From: Prorocentrum cordatum
Lineage: Eukaryota; Sar; Dinophyceae; Prorocentrales; Prorocentraceae
DNA length: 64,000 nucleotides
Assembly: GCA_963575745.1 (NCBI GenBank)
Contig: CAUYUJ010016286.1
Span: 186,001-250,000 of the forward strand
Direction: 5' to 3'
Shown piece by piece: positions 57,401-64,000 of this stretch. The notes beneath the pieces were generated by a model. The model was not told the DNA's origin, did not search any database, and worked only from the letters and a program-made list of their open reading frames with translations. Each line of letters starts with the position of its first letter. Positions within the stretch are counted from its first letter, which is position 1. The position numbers and the translations under genes are program-made.

Positions 57401-59030
57401 CGAACAAAACAAATAGTTTGGCAAACCCAGCTCGAGTATCAGACCGAGTTCAAAGCTCTGAATGCGACAGGCAGACGCGTCTGATGTCTCCGAATCGATT
57501 CCTGTGATTACCAGCCCTGCAGCCCCCCTACAGCCCGAGTTAAGTGCAGAAAACCGACAGCACCTCTCAGGATGACTCGAACAATACGAATGGTTTTGCG
57601 GACCTAGTTCGGGCAGCAGACCGAGTTCCGAGCTCTGGATTCGACAGGCGGACGCGCCTGATGTCTTGAAATCGATTTCTGAGATCACCAGCACTGTAGC
57701 CCCCCTAGAGCCCGAGTTAAGTGCAGAAAACCAACAGCACCTCTCAAGATGACTCGAACAATACGAATAGTTTCGCGAATCTAGATCGGGCAGTAGACCG
57801 AGTTCAGCGCTCTGGATTCGACAGACAAACGCGACTGATAATTCTGAATCGGTTTCTGTAAGTATCAGCTCTGCAGCTGTCCAATAGCTCGAGTGAAGTA
57901 CAGAAAACCGAGAGCGCCTCTGAAGATGACTCGAATAATACGAACAGGTTCGCGGACCTAGCTCGGCTAGCAGACCGAGTTCAGACCTCTGGCTGCGACA
58001 GACGAACGCGCCTGATCATTCTAAATCGATAAGGTGTGCTTACCAGCTCTGTAGCCGTCCTGTATCTCGAGTTAAGTCCAATATACCGACAGCGCGTATC
58101 AAGATGACTCGAAACGGCCGATCCCGCCCATCTGCTTTTTGGCAGTAAAAAATACCCGATCGAGCTGAGATCAAGATGGCGAGCGGGAATAAGATCGAAT
58201 ATCACGGAAAAAAATAGTAGAGCTCAAACGAATTGAGGAATTCCGAGAACAAAACTGGGCGCCGGCGGTAAACCGTCAACCTTCCTTACCGCCGGGGGAC
58301 TCGTAGAGCTTCCTGACAATATATAATGTTTTCAGACCTCTCGATGCAACAGCCGAACGCTCCCGATGCTTCTGGATTGTCTTCTTTGCGAGCTCTGTAG
58401 CTCTCCTACAGCCCAAGTTACGTGCGTAAATCGACAGCACCTCTCAAGGTGACTCTAACAAAACGAATAGTTTGGCAACCCAGCTCGAGTATCAAACCGA
58501 GTTCAGACCTCTGAATGCGACAGGCGGACGCGTCTGATGCCTGCGAACCGACTCCTGTGATCACCAGCCCTGCAGCCCCCCTACAGCCCGAGTTAAGTTC
58601 AGAAAACCGACAGCACGTCTCAGGATGACTCGAAAAAATACAATAGTTTTGCAGACCTAGTTCGGGCAGCAGACCGAGTTCCGAGCTCTGGATTCGACAG
58701 GCGGACGCGCCTGATGTCTTCAAATCGATTCCTGTGACCACCAGCACTGTAGCCCCCCAGCTCGAGTTGAGTGCAAAAGACCGAGAGCACTTCGGAGATG
58801 ACTCGAACAATACGAATGGTTTCGCGATTCTAGATCGGGACTGATGATTTCAAATCGGTTTCTGAAAGTATCAGCTCTGCAGCTGTTCTATAGCTCGAGT
58901 TAAGTACAGAAAACCGAGAGCGTCTGTCAAGATGACTCGAATAATACGAATAGGTTTGCCAACCTAGCTCGGCCAGCAGACCGAGATCAGACCTCTAGAT
59001 TCAACAAACGAACGCGCCTCATCAGTCTGA
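51417..59030 (+). repeat. Satellite block 6, uninterrupted higher-order array
   Basis: Seven higher-order units in a row (starts near 51,424, 52,560, 53,700, 54,850, 56,000, 57,199, 58,300; spacing 1,101-1,199 bp). A typical unit is: hairpin, CTCGTAGAGCTTCCTGAC, TATATAATGTCG, five ~177-bp monomers (recognised by GAATAGTTTGG, GTTTCGCGGACC, GTTTCGCGATTCTAG, GGTTTGCGGACC starts), then the tail CCGATCGAGCTGAGATCAAG...TTTTCAACCGACCAAAAG. No genes. Confidence 0.95.
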
Positions 59031-59165
59031 ATCGACTACCCCGACCCGCTGCTGGGACAGGCGAGTTGCTGCGAGGATTGTGGAGCGGCGAAGATGGGCT
59101 GCTGGCGGGCAGCACCACCGTCCGGCTTCCAATCCAAGACCCTTTAGCTCTCAGCGAGCTCTCCG
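59031..59165. other. Short foreign segment at a satellite breakpoint
   Basis: About 130 bases of GC-rich sequence (CCCGCTGCTGGGACAGGCGA...) with no similarity to the satellite. After it the satellite runs in reverse orientation for ~170 bp. Confidence 0.6.
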
Positions 59166-62100
59166 GGATCTTGACACGCGTTAACGGTTTTCTGGACTTA
59201 ACTAGAGAAAAAAGGCAGCTACAGAGCTGATACTTACAGAAAAAAATGTCGAATGATCCGCGTTCGTCTGTTCCATCGAGGGGTCTGAACTCGCTCTGCC
59301 AGTCGAGCTAGATCCACGAAACTATTCGTATTATACAAATAACTGGGCGCCGGCGGTAAACCGTCAACCTTGGTTACCGCCGGGGGACTCGTAGAGCTTT
59401 CTGACAAGATAATGTCGGGAAAAATTACACACACAAAATGGTTTTTCAGCCCAACCAATTTCAAACCTCTCGGATGCAACAGCCGAACGCCCCCGATGCT
59501 TCTGGATTGTCTTCTGTACGAGCTGTGTAGCTCTCCTACAGCCCGAGTTACGTGCGTAAATCAACAGCACCTCCCAAGATGACTCGAACAATACGAACAG
59601 TCTCTGAACCGATTCCTGTGATTACCAGGCCTGCAGTCCCCCTACAGCCCGAGTTCAGTGCACGAAACCGACAGCACTTCTCAGGATCACTCGAACAATA
59701 CGAATAGTTTCGCAGACCAGTTCGGGCAGCAGACAGAGTTCTGAGCTCTGGATTCGAAAGGCGGGCGCGCCTGAAGTCGTCCAATCGATTCCAGCCCGAG
59801 TTGAGTGCAGCGAACCGACAGCATTTCTCAAGATCACTCGAACAATACGAATAGTTTCGCGATTCTAGATCGGGCAGCAGACCGAGTTCAGAGCTCTCGA
59901 TTCAACAGACAACGGCCACTGCTGATTCTGAATCAGATTCTGTACGTATCAGCTCTGCACCTGTCCTGTAGCTCGAGTTAAGTACAGAAAACCGAGAACT
60001 TCTGTCAAGATTACTCGAATAATACAAATAGGTTTGCGGACCTAGCTCGGCTAGCAGACCGAGTTCAGACCCCTGGGTTCGACAGGCCAACGCCCCTGAT
60101 CAGTCTAGATCGATTAGCTGTGCTTACCAGCTCTGTAGCTGTCCTGAAGCTCGAGTTATCTTGAGAAAACCGTCATTCCGTGTCAAGACGACTCGAAACC
60201 GTCGATCCCGCCCGTGTGCTTTTTGGCAGTAATAGGTACCCGATCGAGCTGAGATCAAGACGGCGAGCGGGAATAAGATCGAATATCACGGGAAAAAATA
60301 CTAGAGCTCTAACGAATGGTTGAATTTCGAGAACAAAACTTTCAACCGACCAAAAGTCAGCAAAAGGTCCGTCGAGATTTGTCTTGCCAACTCGCTCTCT
60401 AGCGCCCCGGAATTACTCTTAAGCTTCCAGCAATAACTTGCTAAGGGAGGCTCTACGAGTTATTTTGACGACTGCTGTCGGTTTCTCTTAACTGCAGATC
60501 TAGAAGAGCAAGAGCCGGTACGCATATGAACCGATGCAGTATGACCTGCCACATTCTTTTCTCGCATAGAGGGGTCCGAACTCGGTCTGGCACTCGAGCT
60601 AGGTCCACCAAACGAAGATGGGAAATGTTTTTTACGCTCGAGAAAGCTTTCTCCGAGTGCTCTGAACAGCGCCGCATGAGAAAAGAGCTCTACGAGGCTT
60701 CCGGCGGTTGCCCGGTTGACGGTTTACCGCCGGATCCCAGTTCCGGAGCGCCGGAGAGCTAGTTCCCGGAGAGCTCTCTGACTGGCGCCGCCGGTGAACC
60801 GTCAACCTGGTCACCGCCGGGAACCTCGTAGAGCTCCTATCACTGATGAGAGTGACTCGTAGAACTTCCCTAAGCTAGTTGCTGGAAGCTTAAGAGTAAG
60901 TCCGGCGCGCTGGAGAGCTAGTTGGCAAGAAAAATCTCGACGGACCTTTTGCTGACTTTTGGTCGGTTGAAAATTTTGTTCTCAAAATGCAACAATTCGT
61001 TTGAGCTCTAGTATTTTCTGACCATATTCGATCTTATTCCCGCTCGCCATCTTAATCTCAGCTCGATCGGGTAAATATGTCTGCAAAAAAGCATCGCGGC
61101 GGGATCGGCTGTTTCGAGTCATCTTGATACGCGTTGTCGGTATATTATACTTAAATCGAGGGCAGCTACAGAGCTCATCCTCACAGAAATCGATTGCAAA
61201 TCGTCAGGCGCGTTCGTCTGTTCCATCTAGAGGTCTGAATTCGGTCTGCTGCCCGAGCTAGGTTCGCAAAACTCGGGCTGTAGGGGGGAGGGGGGCTATA
61301 GGGCTCGTACTCACAGGAATCGATTCGGAAACATCAGGCGCGTCCGCCTGCCGAATCCAGAGCTCAGAACTCGGTGCGCTGCCCGAGCTAGGTTCGCAGA
61401 ACTATTCGTATTCGTCGAGTCATCTTGAGAGGTGCTGTCCGTTTTCTGCACTTAACTCGAGCTGTAAGGGGGCTGCAGGGCTGGTAATCACTGGAATCGA
61501 TTCGGAGACATCAGTCGCGTCCACCTGTCGCATTCAGAACGCTGAAATCGGCCTGCTGCCCGAGCTAGGTGCGCGAAACTATTCGTATTGTTCGAGTCAT
61601 CTTCAGAGGTGCTGTCGATTTTCTGCACTTAACTCGGGCTGTAAGGTGGCTGCAGGGCTGGTAATCACAGAAATGCATTCGGAGACATCATCCGCGTCCG
61701 CCTGTTGCATTGAGATGTCTGAACTCGAGTGATCTTGAGAGGTGCTGCCGATTTTCGCAAGTAACTCGGGCTGTAGGAGAGCTACGGAGCTCGTGCGCAC
61801 AGAAAACGATCGAGAAGAGGGGCGTTTGGCTGTTGCATCGAGAGGTCTGAAATCGTTTAGCCTTGAAAACTGTTCCATTCTCTGCATTTCTTCGACATTC
61901 TATATGCTCAGGAAGCTCTACGAGTCCCCCGGTGGCAAGCAAGGTTGACGGTTTACCGCCGGCGCCCAGTGCAGAGAATCGACACAGAGTGGAAAAATAT
62001 AGATTTGTCGAAAATTTTCATTTTCGATTTTTCTGATGTTCATATTCGCTCAGTTCCCGGAAGTGAACTCATGCAAAAATGCATGGGGAGAGCTGAGCTG

Positions 62101-64000
62101 CTCTCAGAGAGGAGTTTATATGCCAATGCGACGCGCAATAATCTGCTTTCTCAAAATAAATGGTCGAATATCTGTCAAACTATCGCAAAACCGACCAAAA
62201 GTCACCAACTGGGCGCCGGCGGTAAACCATCAACCTTCGTTACCGCCGGGGGGCTCGTAGAGCTTCCTGACAATATGTAATGTCGAAAAAAATTACACTG
62301 AGAAAAAAACTTGTTCAGCCCAAGCAATTTCAGACCTCTCCGATGTAACAGCCAAACGCCTCCGATGCTTCTGGATTGTCTTCTGTACGAGCTCTCTAGC
62401 TCTCCTACAGCCCGAGTTACGTGCGTAAATCGACAGCACCTCTCAAGATGACTCGAACAATACGAATAGTTTGGCAAACCTAGCTCGAGTATCAGACCCA
62501 GTTCAGACCTCTGCATGCGACAGGCGGGCGTTTGATGTCTCTTAATCGATTCCTGTGATTAACAGCCCTGCAGCCCCCCTACAGCCCGAGTTAAGTGCAG
62601 GAAACGGACAGCAGCTCAGGATGGCTCGAACAATAATAGTTGCGCGGACTCGGCAGCAGACAGAGTTCCGAGCTCTCTATTCGAAAGGCGGACGCAACTC
62701 ATGTCTCCGAATCGATTTCAGTGATTACCAGCCATGCAGCCACCCCACAGCCCGAGTTGAGTGCAGAGAACCGACAGCATCTCTCGAGATGACTCGAACA
62801 ATACGAATAGTTTCGCGATTCTAGATCGGGCAGCAGACCGAGTTCAAGGCTCTGGATTCAACAGAGAACGGCCACTATGATTCTGAATCAGATTATGTTC
62901 GTATCAGCTCTGTAGATGTCCTGTAGCTCGAGTTAAGTACAGAAAACCGACAGTGTCTGTCAAGATGACTCGAATTCTAGGTTTGCGGACCTAGCTCAGC
63001 TAGCAGACCGAGTTCAGACATCTGGGTTCAACAGGCGAACGCGCCTGATGATTCTGAATCGATTAGCTGTGCTTACCAGCTTGTAGCTGTGCTAAAGCTC
63101 GAGTTATCTTGAGAAAACCGACAGCGCGTGACAAGATGACCCAAAACGACCGATCCCGCCCGTGTGCTTTTTGGCAGTAATAGGTATCCGATCGAGCTGA
63201 GATCAAGACGGCCAGCGGGAATAAGATCGAATATCACGGGAAAAAATACTACAGCTCTAACGAATGGTTGAATTTCGAGAACATAATTTCAACCGACCAA
63301 AAGTCACAAAAAGGTGCGTCGAGATTCTTCTTGCCAACTAGCTCTCCAGCGCCCCGGAACTGGCGCCGGCGGTAAACCGTCAACCTTGGTTACCGCCAGG
63401 AGACTCGTAGAGCTTCTTAGCTCGACTTAAGTTGAGAAACACGACAGCACCTACCAACATTCCGACTCATAGTGAATATTTTTTGACCTCTGAATGCGAC
63501 ATGCGGACGCGTCTGATGTCTGCGAATCGACTCTTGTCATTACCAGCCCTGCAGCCCCCCTGCAGCCCGAGTTAACTGCAGAAAACCGACAGCACCTCTC
63601 AGGATGACTCGAACAATACAGTAGTTTCGCAGACCTATTTCGGGCAGCAGACCAAGTTCCGAGCTCTGGATTCGACAGGTGGACGCGCCTGATGTCTTCA
63701 AATCGATTCCTGCGACCACCAGCACTGAAGCCCCCCTCAGCGCGAGTTGAGCGAAGAAAACCGAGAGCACTTCTCAAGATGACTCGACCAAGACGAATAG
63801 TTTCGCGATTCTAGATCGGGCAGCAGACCGAGTTCAGAGCTTCGATTCGACAGACAAACGCAACTGATGATTCTGAATCGCTATCTGTGAATATCAGCTC
63901 TGTAGCTGTCCTACAGCTCGAGTTAAGTACAGAAAACCGAGAGCGCCTCTGAAGATGACTCGAATAATACGAATAGGTTAGCGGACCTAGCTCGGCTAAC
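59166..64000. repeat. Satellite block 7 with orientation switches
   Basis: Reverse to ~59,340, forward to ~60,440, mostly reverse to ~61,965 (with one forward class 2-like hairpin near 60,786), forward to the window end. Hairpins near 59,350, 60,715 and 61,945 (the last two reversed), 62,218 and 63,365. The AT-rich module recurs at 61,975-62,200. More diverged than block 6. No genes. Confidence 0.85.

Noticed and set aside
51417-59030. CRISPR array
   Set aside because: Repeats are ~177 bp and contiguous, without unique spacers, in a eukaryotic context with no cas genes.

Overview
The window looks like nuclear DNA of a dinoflagellate. The best evidence is at the 5' ends of four non-LTR retrotransposons. 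Each starts with a truncated copy of the dinoflagellate spliced-leader 3' end (GGCTCAAG, read on the minus strand), usually followed by one or two older, decayed copies. This is the signature of trans-spliced RNA copied back into DNA. The reverse transcriptases also have a WADN box in place of YxDD, which I associate from memory with dinoflagellate LINEs. There are no rRNA, tRNA, CRISPR or bacterial operon features.

Layout: (1) 1-5.7 kb, minus strand: a GC-rich Helitron-like protein gene in several reading frames (introns or frameshifts), running off the left edge. It carries acidic IPGVNDFSSDE repeats, a CW-like Cys motif, RKRRLGRKTS repeats, an AT-hook and a DUF6570-like block. (2) 5.7-11.8 kb: non-coding tandem DNA, with hairpins that keep pairing while their arms change, a ~92-bp minisatellite, CpG/GT tracts and a kilobase of CCACGG/CCAGGG hexamers. 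(3) 11.8-64 kb: a diverged satellite of ~177-bp monomers arranged in ~1.1-1.2 kb higher-order units, each with a GC-rich hairpin (arms CCGGCGGTAA/TTACCGCCGG or the co-varied CCGGCGGTGA/TCACCGCCGG). (4) A 7.77-kb insertion (13,910-21,677) sits in this satellite with a perfect 12-bp target duplication and possible imperfect terminal inverted repeats. It holds a small AT-hook/coiled-coil gene and many minisatellites. (5) Four non-LTR retrotransposons (about 22.9-24.8, 27.95-33.7, 37.6-43.4 and 45.7-51.4 kb), all on the minus strand, are all inserted at the same position of the satellite hairpin.

The retrotransposons are the main system. The three long ones (5.7-5.8 kb) encode ORF1 (coiled coil plus a conserved basic domain) and ORF2 (APE endonuclease, reverse transcriptase, RNase H). 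ORF1 and ORF2 are in one frame, separated only by a single UGA, and ORF2 has no AUG ahead of the first endonuclease strand, which suggests stop-codon readthrough. The C-terminal RNase H motifs appear in permuted order (III-IV-I-II). All three ORF2 copies are damaged by frameshifts, so none looks active as sequenced. The short copy keeps only an ORF1-like gene and the shared 3' end. Together they describe site-specific, SL-trans-spliced LINEs living in a hairpin-bearing satellite.
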